Assembly (NCBI RefSeq): GCF_018596315.1
Contig: NZ_JAHEAG010000006.1
Span: 62,001 to 126,000 of the forward strand
Length of the DNA stretch: 64,000 nt
Reading direction: 5' to 3'
DNA from: Bradyrhizobium sp. SRL28
GTDB taxonomy: Bacteria > Pseudomonadota > Alphaproteobacteria > Rhizobiales > Xanthobacteraceae
This document shows positions 18,089-26,278 of this stretch, piece after piece (the stretch's first letter is position 1; each line of letters opens with the position of its first letter). The notes under the pieces are model-generated. The model was not told the origin of the DNA, ran no database searches, and saw only the letters and a list, made by a program, of their open reading frames with translations. The position numbers and the translations under genes are program-made.

Positions 18089-20386
18089 ATGCGGTATTCT
18101 TCGAACGTTAGTTCGAGTGTTCTTATCGCCTTTGCCGGACTGTCGCTGATTGTCGGCTCCGCCGATGCGGTCGAAGTACCCAGGGTGGTTGTACCACGAC
18201 CAGCTATCCCAGCTATCAGCGTCCCTAGGCCGAATGTAACAGTCACCGTCCCCAGAGTGGAAGTGCCAAGGCCGGTGGTCCCGAGGGTGGACGTGCCGAG
18301 GCCGACCGTCCCGAGGGTCGACGTGCCGAAGCCGGTCGTGAACGTTCCGAGGGTGGATGTACCCAGGGCGGCAGTGAACGTGCCGAGGGTGGATGTACCA
18401 AAGCCTGTGGTCACCGCTCCGAAAGTGGACGTGCCGAGAGCGGCGGTGAACGTCCCGAAGGTGGACGTGCCCAGGGCGGCAGTGAACGCTCCGAAGGTTG
18501 AAGTCGCTCGACCTACAGTTACGTCGCCGGTCACCAACGTAGCCAAGCCAACTATTCCACCGGTGCAAGCGACACCACCTAGACCCGCAGTAGCTTCTCC
18601 GGCTGTCACACCGGTCGTTCAACCGAATACTCAGTTAGCTGCTCCGCCCAAGACGGTCGGCCCCGTAGCCTCGCCGCCCGCTGCTTTCTCTGGCATGCAG
18701 AGGGGAGGCGCCGAGATCAATCCGCCAAAGACGGTTGGCCCGGTTCTTCCGCCAGCCAACCCGATGATAGGAAATGCAAAGACGCCGGTCACAACGCCTG
18801 ATGCACCAAAAGTGGTCAGTCCGGTCGTAGCGCCGACTGTTGTCACAAGTACACCCGACGCCAGCATTCCTCCGCCCAAGACGGTCGGCCCCGTAGCCTC
18901 GCCGCCCGCTGCTTTCTCTGGCATGCAGAGGGGAGGTGCCGAAATCAATCCGCCGAAGACGGTTGGTCCGGTTCTTCCGCCAACCAACCCGATGACAGGA
19001 AATGCAAAGACGCCGGTCACAACGCCTGATGCACCAAAAGTGGTCAGTCCAGTCGTCGCACCGACTGTTGTCACAAGTACACCCGACGCCAGCATTCCCT
19101 CGCCGAAAGTTGGCGGCCCTGTTTCTCCGCAGGTCGTCGGCGTTCCCAAACAGACAGAACCATCGACCACGAAGCTGGCAGTGCCGGAGACAGGGACGAC
19201 TAAGCTTCAGGTCGTTGCACCTGCTACAAGCTCGCCCAGTCCCCTTGGGAATTCCTCTCCCAGTGCACCGCAACCGCAAGCTAAAGGAATACAGCCGCAG
19301 AACAAAGGAGTACCAACCCAACACCCGGACGGCACCATAACTTACAGCGGCGGCACCAGCTCACAACCGTCGCAAGCGACTTCGGCAAGCACTAACACTA
19401 AGCCGCCAAAGCCTGGTCCAGGTTATGTCTGGGACTGTGTGGCAGGAGCGTTTTGTGGTTGGGTTGGGCCACCCTCGGCACCGCCCACGCCACCGCCCTT
19501 GGCAGCTCCGCCATCTGGAGGCTCCGTTGGAGCGCCGCCGCCCGCCCCGCCCTCCGTTGCGGGCCCAGTTCCTACCCATGTTGGGGGAAACAGCCAACCA
19601 GATTATAGTGAAGGCGGACGGTACGGCCGGTCTGATTATAGTGCAGGTGGACGGTATGGTCCGAACACGGGTGCGCAGCAAGGCGCCGCAGCCGCAGCCG
19701 CAGCCGCAGTACGAAATCTCAATAATTCAGAATCGATTGAGATCGGAGGTAAAAAAATTGTTTCAAGAAGAACGGCGGATGGAAAAATTGTCAGTCCCGA
19801 CCTAAATGGCGGCCGTCCGATGACCCCAGAACAATATAAACAAGCCATAGCATCCCTTTTGACGGGCACACGGGGGCCGCCAAAAGATCCGCAGCAGGCG
19901 AATAAGACACCTGATCCGAAGCCCACGAATACGCCGGAGTCGTTGGTGCGCCTTCGTGATCTGCCCCCGGATCAGGCCGTCCAATATCTGGATCAGCACG
20001 GACATTCATTAACGCCGTCGAAGCAACTCGAGCTATCTGGACCTCTCCTGGATGCTTATAACCAGGGGAGGCTAAGCCCCGCTCAAACTGACCGATTGAA
20101 ATCATTTGTCGCAGACATGCCGAATGGCTTGGACAATGGCCTAACCTATAGTCAACGGGCTGCACTTACGAAGATACAATCGGGAAACACCAACACAGCC
20201 CCAGCCCCGCCATCAGCTGTACCCGCGCCAAATGCTCCAACCGATCCCAGTTTGAAGAAGCCGGAGCAGGTGCAACAGGGCCTGCAAAAAAGCCCTGAGA
20301 TTCGTGGACCACACAGCAAAGACAATTTTGAGCAGATGTCTGATCGGTACAAGGCTATTGATGCTGCAGGAAGACTGCGACACTAG
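18089..20386 (+). CDS. Large secreted proline/valine-rich repeat protein
   Basis: A 765-residue protein of unknown function. A strong AGGAGG lies just before the ATG. Signal peptide 1-27 (VLIAFAGLSLIVGSADA). Residues ~28-160 are built of short repeats of the form VPRVDVPRPTV / VNVPKVDVPRAAV. Next come two near-identical 76-residue units (DNA 18644-18871 and 18872-19099) with PPKTVGPVASPPAAFSGMQR and TPDAPKVVSPVVAPTV. A glycine/proline region with GYVWDCVAGAFCGWVGPP holds the only evident Cys pair, then tyrosine-rich YSEGGRYGRSDYSAGGRYG. The last ~130 residues (DLPPDQAVQYLDQHGHSLTP onward) look folded and helical. It looks like a surface or cell-wall-spanning stalk protein. It overlaps the right integrase remnant by 4 bp on the opposite strand. 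Confidence 0.75.
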   Translation: MRYSSNVSSSVLIAFAGLSLIVGSADAVEVPRVVVPRPAIPAISVPRPNVTVTVPRVEVPRPVVPRVDVPRPTVPRVDVPKPVVNVPRVDVPRAAVNVPRVDVPKPVVTAPKVDVPRAAVNVPKVDVPRAAVNAPKVEVARPTVTSPVTNVAKPTIPPVQATPPRPAVASPAVTPVVQPNTQLAAPPKTVGPVASPPAAFSGMQRGGAEINPPKTVGPVLPPANPMIGNAKTPVTTPDAPKVVSPVVAPTVVTSTPDASIPPPKTVGPVASPPAAFSGMQRGGAEINPPKTVGPVLPPTNPMTGNAKTPVTTPDAPKVVSPVVAPTVVTSTPDASIPSPKVGGPVSPQVVGVPKQTEPSTTKLAVPETGTTKLQVVAPATSSPSPLGNSSPSAPQPQAKGIQPQNKGVPTQHPDGTITYSGGTSSQPSQATSASTNTKPPKPGPGYVWDCVAGAFCGWVGPPSAPPTPPPLAAPPSGGSVGAPPPAPPSVAGPVPTHVGGNSQPDYSEGGRYGRSDYSAGGRYGPNTGAQQGAAAAAAAAVRNLNNSESIEIGGKKIVSRRTADGKIVSPDLNGGRPMTPEQYKQAIASLLTGTRGPPKDPQQANKTPDPKPTNTPESLVRLRDLPPDQAVQYLDQHGHSLTPSKQLELSGPLLDAYNQGRLSPAQTDRLKSFVADMPNGLDNGLTYSQRAALTKIQSGNTNTAPAPPSAVPAPNAPTDPSLKKPEQVQQGLQKSPEIRGPHSKDNFEQMSDRYKAIDAAGRLRH
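18644..19099 (+). repeat. 228 bp tandem duplication inside the repeat protein
   Basis: Unit 1 is 18644-18871, unit 2 is 18872-19099. They differ at only a few positions (e.g. PANPMIG versus PTNPMTG). The unit is 76 codons, so the duplication keeps the reading frame. This suggests recent copy-number change by recombination or slippage. Confidence 0.9.
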
Positions 20387-20731
20387 ATAGATTTAGGACA
20401 ACTAGAAACACGAACGATCTGCCTCAGCATGCCTGCTGAGGTGCCACCGTGGCAATGATCCCGCTCACGGTAGCGGATGTAGTCGTCAATGACGGTCGAA
20501 AATAATTTGGATTTCGGCGGAAGACCCTGCTCAGTGCGCTGTTCGATTTGGAACAGTAACCTGCGGCCAAGATCAACAGCGGTCTGCTCGTTTGTGGTCC
20601 TCAATGACCGCCAAATGTACTTGCCTGAAGTCGAGTTTCGCAACCGTACTTAGTAGATGCCTGCCCGACGAAAAACCGTACCGACGAAAAACCGTAAGCT
20701 TGCCATCCTCAAGATAGCGAGCGCCTTCCAT
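20383..20731 (-). pseudogene. Broken integrase 5' fragment, right copy (inverted)
   Basis: On the minus strand the ATG at 20731 opens MEGARYLEDGKLTVFRRYGF, then a duplicated 16 bp block (ACGGTTTTTCGTCGGT twice, about 20669-20700) shifts the frame. The old frame resumes as GKYIWRSLRTTNEQTAVDLG, LLFQIEQRTEQGLPPKSKLF and STVIDDYIRYRERDHCHGG, then RQIVRVS, after which family likeness is lost and a stop follows. It is longer than the left copy and points the opposite way. The catalytic domain is missing. Confidence 0.8.
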
Positions 20732-21098
20732 CCGTGGTGCCCCTGAAGTTCAGCAAGCACCACCGAGTTGATTTGCTTTCATAGACAGGCGGGTAAGAAG
20801 CTCGCTAATCCGCTGATGTCATCGGCTAAGCATACCTGCCATGGCAGTGCTTGTACTGTCTAAGAATGCGAAATTGCGTAGCGTTTTCAGCACTCCTGGC
20901 GCCGTGAATTTTTAGTGTCAAGCTTTTGTTTATTACTCAGCTTCTTCTTTGCATTTCACACTTCAACCGCGCGGTAACGTTGCGAGCCTCGTCCGTGCGT
21001 TGCTGCTTCCTCACGTGAAACATTGGTGGCAGGTCATCGCCTGCCACCAATGTTTTGATGATCGTGTTCGAAAGCTCTCAACGAGCTGCCGGCAATCT
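20732..21098. other. Right edge of the insertion, non-coding
   Basis: No gene is evident. The integrase-type repeat extends to about 20770 (block GCTTGCTGAACTTCAGGGGC on the minus strand, also at 16325-16344). Beyond this the sequence stays A+T-rich to about 20950. A perfect hairpin at 21018-21055 is listed separately. Confidence 0.5.
21018..21055. terminator. Perfect 16 bp hairpin, probable terminator
   Basis: AAACATTGGTGGCAGG, loop TCATCG, then the exact complement CCTGCCACCAATGTTT. A-run and T-run at the two ends make it a possible bidirectional terminator. It lies 43 bp beyond the GYD stop on the minus strand, so it most likely ends that transcript. Confidence 0.7.
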
Positions 21099-21434
21099 CT
21101 AGCCACCGGGCGGCGTGTACGAGCCGCGGAGCTGGGCGGCCTTTTGCCGAACTTGCGTAATTTCATCCTGCGTCCACAGCCGCGTGAGGCTTACATTGTG
21201 GACGGCGCCGGTCGCGATCACAGTGCCTGATATCGCCGGTGCCGAGTTGGGATCGGGCACATCGAAGATGACGAGAACGCCGGGCCCGTTGGCCGCAGTG
21301 CTGTACATCGAAATCAATTTGCCGCCGGCGGCTTCGACCAGCTTCTTTGCTGCCTCGTAGCGATTGGTCTTGGGATTTTCCAGAATGGCGTTGAGTGATT
21401 TTGGCGTGTATTGCGCTGTCATACAAAAATGCAT
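21099..21434 (-). CDS. GYD domain protein
   Basis: A 111-residue protein with TAQYTPKSLNAILENPKTNR, AAKKLVEAAGGKLISMY and PGVLVIFDVPD, the layout of the GYD family (dimeric alpha-beta barrel). Function unknown. Start at 21434 is favoured because AGGAGG sits 5 nt before it; a second Met at residue 5 is possible. Confidence 0.85.
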   Translation of the reverse strand: MHFCMTAQYTPKSLNAILENPKTNRYEAAKKLVEAAGGKLISMYSTAANGPGVLVIFDVPDPNSAPAISGTVIATGAVHNVSLTRLWTQDEITQVRQKAAQLRGSYTPPGG

Positions 21435-21909
21435 GATGTCCTCCTGTTGGGGCGTGTTTGATCGATGAGGTGTCAGCCTCTCGTCCGGCTCACATGAAAA
21501 ACGAGCCGGCCCAAAACCTGGAGATGAAGGACTTTAGCCCCGCCGTGGGCATGATGCCGCGGATACTCCGACGGGCCTTCGGCACTGCCCGCTGGCGGCC
21601 TGTCTTCAGGCTACATCAACTTCGCACCATGCGGAAGAAGTCGTGCCTCAGCGGTGAAGCACTCCGGTACCGGCAGGCCAGCCTGAGACAAGCACCGATG
21701 ACACACTCAAAAATTTGGGGCGCTGCGAAGCACGGCGGGACGAAGCACAGCGGGACAATGAAGACGCGTCAGGCGTCATCATCCGCGAAAGCAGATGAAC
21801 CAATACACCGCGCTGTCTCGGTAAATTCACCGTCGCCAATAGCGCAATGCCGCTTTCGCGGCACATGACGGCTCTTGTTGTTTCCGGAGTCTGCGAAGGC
21901 GCGTCGCGC
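21435..21909. other. Intergenic region, GYD promoter side
   Basis: 475 bp between the GYD start and the end of the L,D-transpeptidase gene. An open frame on the plus strand (21458-21868) has no family-like features and poor codon pattern, so I do not call it. No clear repeat is seen. Confidence 0.5.
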
Positions 21910-23391
21910 TTACTTCACCGCCCCGAAGCGGCTGTCGAACGAGTTCGTCGACATGATCGGCGCGGAGCCGGAAACCAGATTGTCCTTGGCGGCGGGGGCG
22001 GCGGCGTCCACCGACGGCTTCAGCGGCGGTCGGCCGGCGGCAGCATGCTTGGTGTCAGCAGGCTTCGGCGCCGTAGTCTTCGGCGCGGCTGCTTCCGGAC
22101 GCGGCGGCTCGCTGCGCTTGGCCTCGGCCGCTTTCGGTTTTGAAGGCGGCGTGCTGGCGGTGGCGTCAGCTGCGCCGCCGATGCCGACCTTGCGGGCGAG
22201 ATTGGAGAAGAATCCGTCATTCTGAGCTGTCGGCGCCGCATTGGCGACCCGCGTCGGGGCGGGGGCGGGCGCTGTTGCGGGAGCTGGCGCAGCGGCAAGC
22301 TTCGGCGGTTCCGGCGCACCCATCAGCAGATTATCGGAGGGCGCCTTCGGCGGATTGACGTGGGAGGGAACGGTGCCGGGGGCGCGCGCCATCAACGACA
22401 GGCTCGAGCCGTCGCCGGGTTCCGAAAGACCAGTGCTGGCCTCAGGCACGCGGGCGGCAAACACCCGGTGCATGCCGCCGTCGATGCCGGTGTTGGTCCG
22501 TGCGACCGGCGTTCCCTTTGCAATCAGGCGGGCGGTTTCAGCAAGGTCGGTCGCCTGCTTTTCGCGCACGGCGTTGGCGACCTCGTCGGGAATCACATAC
22601 GCCGGGCACTTCGCCGAAGCATCGAACGCCAGGTCACGCGTGGCGTTCGGCGGCTTGGCGGCATCGAACACGTATTTCTTTTCGCAGAAATCGACCTTCG
22701 GCTCCTGCTTCGTCACCTCGAAATGATCATTGCCATCCTTGATCATCTTCCAGAACGGCATGTTCGGGTTGTTGCGGTGCTTGGCCATGTTGGTCGGCGT
22801 CATCTTGAACGGATAGGCCTGCAGCTGGAACGATTTCTGGCCGCCGAAGAAGGATTCGCGGCCCAGCGAATAGATTTCCGCGATCTGCTCGTCGGTCATC
22901 GCGTAGCAGCCGCGCGATGAGCAGTCGCCATGCACCATCAACTGCGAGCCGGTACGCCCCAGCGCCTTGTCGAAGGCGTTCGGATAGCCGGTGTTGAAGG
23001 AGAGATAATAGGCCGACTGCGGGTTCATCTGCGCCGGCGAAATCGAATAGAAGCCTTCCGGCGCCTGGCGGTCGCCTTCGCGGACCTTGGGACCGAGATC
23101 GCCCGACCAGCGGCAGATCGGATAGCTCTTGAGCAGCGCGAAGCGGCCGGAGCGATCCTGCTTCCATATCTCCAGTTCAGCTTCCTGTTTGAACAGGCGA
23201 ACCAGGATCGGCGACTGCAGGTCCATGTCTTTCGCCGTCATATCGGCGATCAGTTTTGGCGGGACCGGCTGGTTGGCCTTGGCGTTATTGGCCAGCGACA
23301 TGTCGCCGCCGTTGCAACTGGCCAACAACGCGCCCGCGCCCACAAGGGCAGCCGACGTGACGAGCGCGCGAACCAGCGAACGGTTAATCAA
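21910..23391 (-). CDS. YafK-type L,D-transpeptidase domain lipoprotein
   Basis: A 493-residue cell-envelope protein. The lipobox LLASC puts the lipidated Cys at residue 26. A YkuD/YafK domain spans about residues 58-250, with the catalytic HGDCSSRGCYAMT: His154 and Cys162, plus an extra Cys157. E. coli YafK/DpaA cuts Braun lipoprotein from peptidoglycan, so a murein-crosslink hydrolase or transferase role is likely. The C-terminal ~190 residues are disordered and rich in A, P, K and T. The start is a TTG (23391) preceded by GGAG; no better ATG is near. Confidence 0.87.
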   Translation of the reverse strand: MINRSLVRALVTSAALVGAGALLASCNGGDMSLANNAKANQPVPPKLIADMTAKDMDLQSPILVRLFKQEAELEIWKQDRSGRFALLKSYPICRWSGDLGPKVREGDRQAPEGFYSISPAQMNPQSAYYLSFNTGYPNAFDKALGRTGSQLMVHGDCSSRGCYAMTDEQIAEIYSLGRESFFGGQKSFQLQAYPFKMTPTNMAKHRNNPNMPFWKMIKDGNDHFEVTKQEPKVDFCEKKYVFDAAKPPNATRDLAFDASAKCPAYVIPDEVANAVREKQATDLAETARLIAKGTPVARTNTGIDGGMHRVFAARVPEASTGLSEPGDGSSLSLMARAPGTVPSHVNPPKAPSDNLLMGAPEPPKLAAAPAPATAPAPAPTRVANAAPTAQNDGFFSNLARKVGIGGAADATASTPPSKPKAAEAKRSEPPRPEAAAPKTTAPKPADTKHAAAGRPPLKPSVDAAAPAAKDNLVSGSAPIMSTNSFDSRFGAVK

Positions 23392-23691
23392 AGGCTAAGC
23401 TCCACACCCACCGGGCATTTTCGCACCCCAAATCACAGCGAACATGCCCTGAAGCCAATGCATAAAATAGTACCCTTTGACCCTCTGCGCCGCAACCCGA
23501 ACGCGATGCGCCGGCCGCTTCCACGGCAGGCATGGTCAATAGAGTTTAAAGACCGTCTCTGGGCCTAATTAGGGCCGAATCAAGCGGTCCGACGAAATAA
23601 AGCACCTTTAAGGCGGCGGTAACGAATGGAGGCCGGGCCGGCCGGCCGGCCCCCAGCCAGGGTCCAGCCAGGGGGGGAGGGCAATGGCCAA
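23392..23691. other. accA to L,D-transpeptidase intergenic region
   Basis: 300 bp without a gene. It holds an 18 bp self-complementary GC block, GGGCCGGCCGGCCGGCCC at 23635-23652, which may act as a weak terminator for accA, and should carry the promoter of the lipoprotein gene. Confidence 0.45.
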
Positions 23692-24654
23692 TCAGCCGAG
23701 CTTGCGGCCGATATCGAGAAATTTCTGCCGCCGCTGTCGGCGGACGCCGTCCGCGTCCAGATTGCGGAAATCGTTGAATGCCTCGGCGATCGCATCGCCC
23801 GTGGCCGAGATCATGACGGCCGAATCGCGGTGGGCGCCGCCGGAGGGTTCTTTCAGGATCTGGTCGATCACGCCGAATCGCAGCATGTCCTGGGCAGTGA
23901 TCTTCATGCCGTTGGCGACTTCCTGGGCCTTGGTGCCGTCGCGCCACAGGATCGAGGAGGCCGCTTCCGGCGAGATCACGCTATAGATCGCGTGTTCGAA
24001 CATCAGCACCTTGTTCGCGGTGGTGATGGCGATGGCGCCGCCCGACATGCCCTCGCCGGTGATGATCGCGACATTGGGAACGCCGAGCGAGAGGCATGTG
24101 TCGGTCGAGCGTGCGATGGCTTCCGCCACGCCGCGCTCCTCGGCGCCGATGCCGGGATAGGCGCCCGCGGAATCGACGATCGACAGCACGGGAATGCCAA
24201 AGCGGTCGGCCATCTCCATCAGCCGCACCGCCTTGCGATAGCCCTCGGGCCGCGCCATGCCGAAATTGTGCTTGATACGGCTGTCGGTGGTGGCGCCCTT
24301 CTCCTGGCCCATCACGCAGATCGGCTCGCCGCGGAAACGGCCGAAGCCGCCCATCAGCGCCTCGTCCTCGGCGAATTTGCGGTCGCCCGCCATCGGGGTA
24401 AATTCAGTGATCAGCGCGTTGACGAAATCGCTGAAGTGCGGGCGCTGCGGATGGCGCGCCACCAGCGTCTTCTGCCACGGCGTCAAATTGGCATAGAGGT
24501 CGGTCAGCGCCTGGGACGCCTTGTCCTCTATGCGCGCGATCTCGTCGCCGATGTCGCTGCCGGACGCCGCCAGCGCGCGCAGTTCATCGACCTTGGCCTC
24601 TAGTTCGGCGACGGGTTTTTCAAAGTCGAGATAGCTGCGCATCTGATCCGGCAT
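23692..24654 (-). CDS. accA: Acetyl-CoA carboxylase carboxyltransferase subunit alpha
   Basis: With AccD it transfers the carboxyl group from biotin to acetyl-CoA to make malonyl-CoA for fatty acids. 320 residues, normal length. Signatures: RSYLDFEKPVAELEAKVDEL at the N-terminus, the acyl-CoA-binding GRFRGEPICVMGQEKG and the oxyanion-hole stretch EGMSGGAIAI. Start ATG at 24654 (MPDQMRSYLDF); the Met four codons later is an alternative. Confidence 0.97.
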   Translation of the reverse strand: MPDQMRSYLDFEKPVAELEAKVDELRALAASGSDIGDEIARIEDKASQALTDLYANLTPWQKTLVARHPQRPHFSDFVNALITEFTPMAGDRKFAEDEALMGGFGRFRGEPICVMGQEKGATTDSRIKHNFGMARPEGYRKAVRLMEMADRFGIPVLSIVDSAGAYPGIGAEERGVAEAIARSTDTCLSLGVPNVAIITGEGMSGGAIAITTANKVLMFEHAIYSVISPEAASSILWRDGTKAQEVANGMKITAQDMLRFGVIDQILKEPSGGAHRDSAVMISATGDAIAEAFNDFRNLDADGVRRQRRQKFLDIGRKLG

Positions 24655-24870
24655 CGAGACAATATAGGTAACAACGTGCTTTGAGGCGAAGCGGTTTCGA
24701 TTCGCTTAAGGAAAGCACGCATCTTCAATGATTTAGCGTACATCTCGGTCCGGATGGCCCGGTTTGCCGAAAAGCGCGCCAAACAAGGCCGCGGGGCGGG
24801 AGACGGCTGTTTCGGGGGAGACGCCGCGGAAGTCAAGGCGTCTGTCAGACCTGATCGCCGAATGCATTCC

Positions 24871-24954
24871 CGTAGCCCGGATGGAGCGAAGCGCAATCCG
24901 GGAGGGCTGCTTGCTGCAAGAACCCGGATTTCGCTTCGCTCCATGGGGGCTACG
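24871..24954. repeat. Palindromic repeat, family R3
   Basis: Left arm CGTAGCCCGGATGGAGCGAA then GCGCAATCCGGG; right arm CCCGGATTTCGCTTCGCTCC then a diverged ATGGGGGCTACG. Other copies are at 31791-31880 and 59036-59158. It lies between the accA start and the xerD stop. Confidence 0.85.
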
Positions 24955-24962
24955 CTGCCACC

Positions 24963-25937
24963 TTACTTCTCCGCCAGCGGATGCAGGTCGCGCACCAGGC
25001 TTTTCAGCCGCTCCTCGACCACATGGGTGTAGATCTGCGTGGTGGAGATGTCGGTATGGCCGAGCAGCGTCTGCACGATGCGCAGGTCGGCGCCGTTGTG
25101 CAGCAGGTGGCTGGCAAAGGCGTGGCGCAGCACGTGCGGCGAGACCAGCCGCGGCGCGAGGCCCGATGCCGCCGCCAGCTCCTTCAGGTCGCGCGCAAAA
25201 TGCTGCCGCGTCAGATGGCCGCTCTCGCCGAAGGAGGGAAACAGCCACTTTGACGCGACGGCGTTTTTCTTTTTCTCCGGCTTGAGCGCTTCCATCGCAG
25301 CGAGATAATCGGCCATCGCCTGCCGCGACGCTTCGTTGAGCGGCACCAGCCGTTCCTTGTTGCCCTTGCCGCGTACCACGATCATGCGGGCGTCGCGCCG
25401 CGAGGCCGACAGCGGCAGCGCCACAAGTTCCGAGACGCGTAAGCCCGTGGCGTAGAGCACTTCCAGCAGGCAATACAGCCGCATCGCGCGCAGCCGCTGC
25501 TGTGGCGAAGCGTTCTCGGCCTCGCTCAATTCCTTGGCCCGGGTCAGCATGCGGTCGACGTCCGCAATCGACAGCACCTTCGGCAAGCCCCGCCCGCGTT
25601 TCGGGCCGGACAGGATCGCCGCAGGATCGTCGCTGCGGATGCGCTCGTTCAGAAGGAAGCGGAACAAATGCCGCATCGCCGACAGCCGGCGCGCCACGCT
25701 GGAGGATTTGAAGCCGCGGGTGTCGAGGTCGGCGAGGTAGTCCCGCAGCTCATCCGTCCCGGCGCCGGCGAAATTTTGTCCCTTGCGGCCGAGAAATTCG
25801 GAAAAATCCGTGAGGTCGCGGCGATAGGCGTCTAGCGTGTTGTCGCCCGCACCCTGTTCCGCCGCGAGCATGTCGAGGAACAGGTCAGTCAGTTTCGCGT
25901 CTGTGGCCGTCTTGCTGGAACGCATTGCCCCTGACAT
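24963..25937 (-). CDS. xerD: Site-specific tyrosine recombinase XerD
   Basis: Resolves chromosome dimers at dif with XerC. The N-terminal SAM-like DNA-binding domain (about residues 10-100) contains LAAEQGAGDNTLDAYRRDL. The catalytic domain shows Arg in YATGLRVSELVAL, HVLRHAFASHLL (His and Arg), LGHTDISTTQIYTHV (His and Tyr nucleophile). The ATG at 25937 is chosen because GGAGAGG stands 9 nt upstream; the frame opens 11 codons earlier, and a Met four codons later is also possible. It is a housekeeping gene, unrelated to the broken integrases at 16-21 kb. Confidence 0.93.
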   Translation of the reverse strand: MSGAMRSSKTATDAKLTDLFLDMLAAEQGAGDNTLDAYRRDLTDFSEFLGRKGQNFAGAGTDELRDYLADLDTRGFKSSSVARRLSAMRHLFRFLLNERIRSDDPAAILSGPKRGRGLPKVLSIADVDRMLTRAKELSEAENASPQQRLRAMRLYCLLEVLYATGLRVSELVALPLSASRRDARMIVVRGKGNKERLVPLNEASRQAMADYLAAMEALKPEKKKNAVASKWLFPSFGESGHLTRQHFARDLKELAAASGLAPRLVSPHVLRHAFASHLLHNGADLRIVQTLLGHTDISTTQIYTHVVEERLKSLVRDLHPLAEK

Positions 25938-25987
25938 CTCGCAATGCCTCTCCCCGAGTTCGCCTCTCACAAATCAGACGATAGCGG

Positions 25988-26134
25988 CTATTTCTTGAGG
26001 AACTTGTCTGCGGGGATGGTGACCGTCATTTCCCGGGGCTTTGGGGTGACGAAATTCGCCAGCGAAAAAATCACGCCATAGATCACCCCGGCGATCACGC
26101 CGACGACCATCAGAAAGCGGAACAAACTGGGCAT
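25988..26134 (-). CDS. 48-residue single-pass membrane peptide
   Basis: A small open frame from ATG 26134 to TAG 25988. It begins MPSLFRFLMVVGVIAGVIYG, continues with one more hydrophobic stretch (VIFSLANFV) and ends in a charged tail TIPADKFLKK. One transmembrane helix with the tail probably outside by the positive-inside rule. It sits between xerD and aroK. The sequence looks protein-like, and I recall similar short proteins near aroK in related species, but I cannot check this here. Confidence 0.65.
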   Translation of the reverse strand: MPSLFRFLMVVGVIAGVIYGVIFSLANFVTPKPREMTVTIPADKFLKK

Positions 26135-26278
26135 AGGGGGGCTCAGGGCGGCGAATTAACCAATGAAATCATCCAACATGTTCCTATCCCCGTGGCAAGA
26201 GTCTCTGGCGGGGGCGTCAATGGGGGTAGTATAGGTGTCGCAGCGCGGAGCAAGTCCCGCAAAACCGCAGAGTTTTTG

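Noticed and set aside
18070..18609. Minus-strand frame with GTSTLGTFTAALGTSTFG repeats, resembling ice-nucleation or adhesin repeats
   Set aside because: It is the reverse reading of the VPRVDVP repeats of the plus-strand gene, which has the signal peptide and the AGGAGG site.
21458..21868. 136-codon plus-strand frame between GYD and the L,D-transpeptidase
   Set aside because: No signal, domain or ribosome site; ends in non-coding sequence. Treated as intergenic.
24963..25937. xerD as the integrase of the nearby insertion
   Set aside because: It is a full housekeeping XerD, unlike the integrase fragments at 16.3 and 20.4 kb in sequence, and stands outside the insertion.
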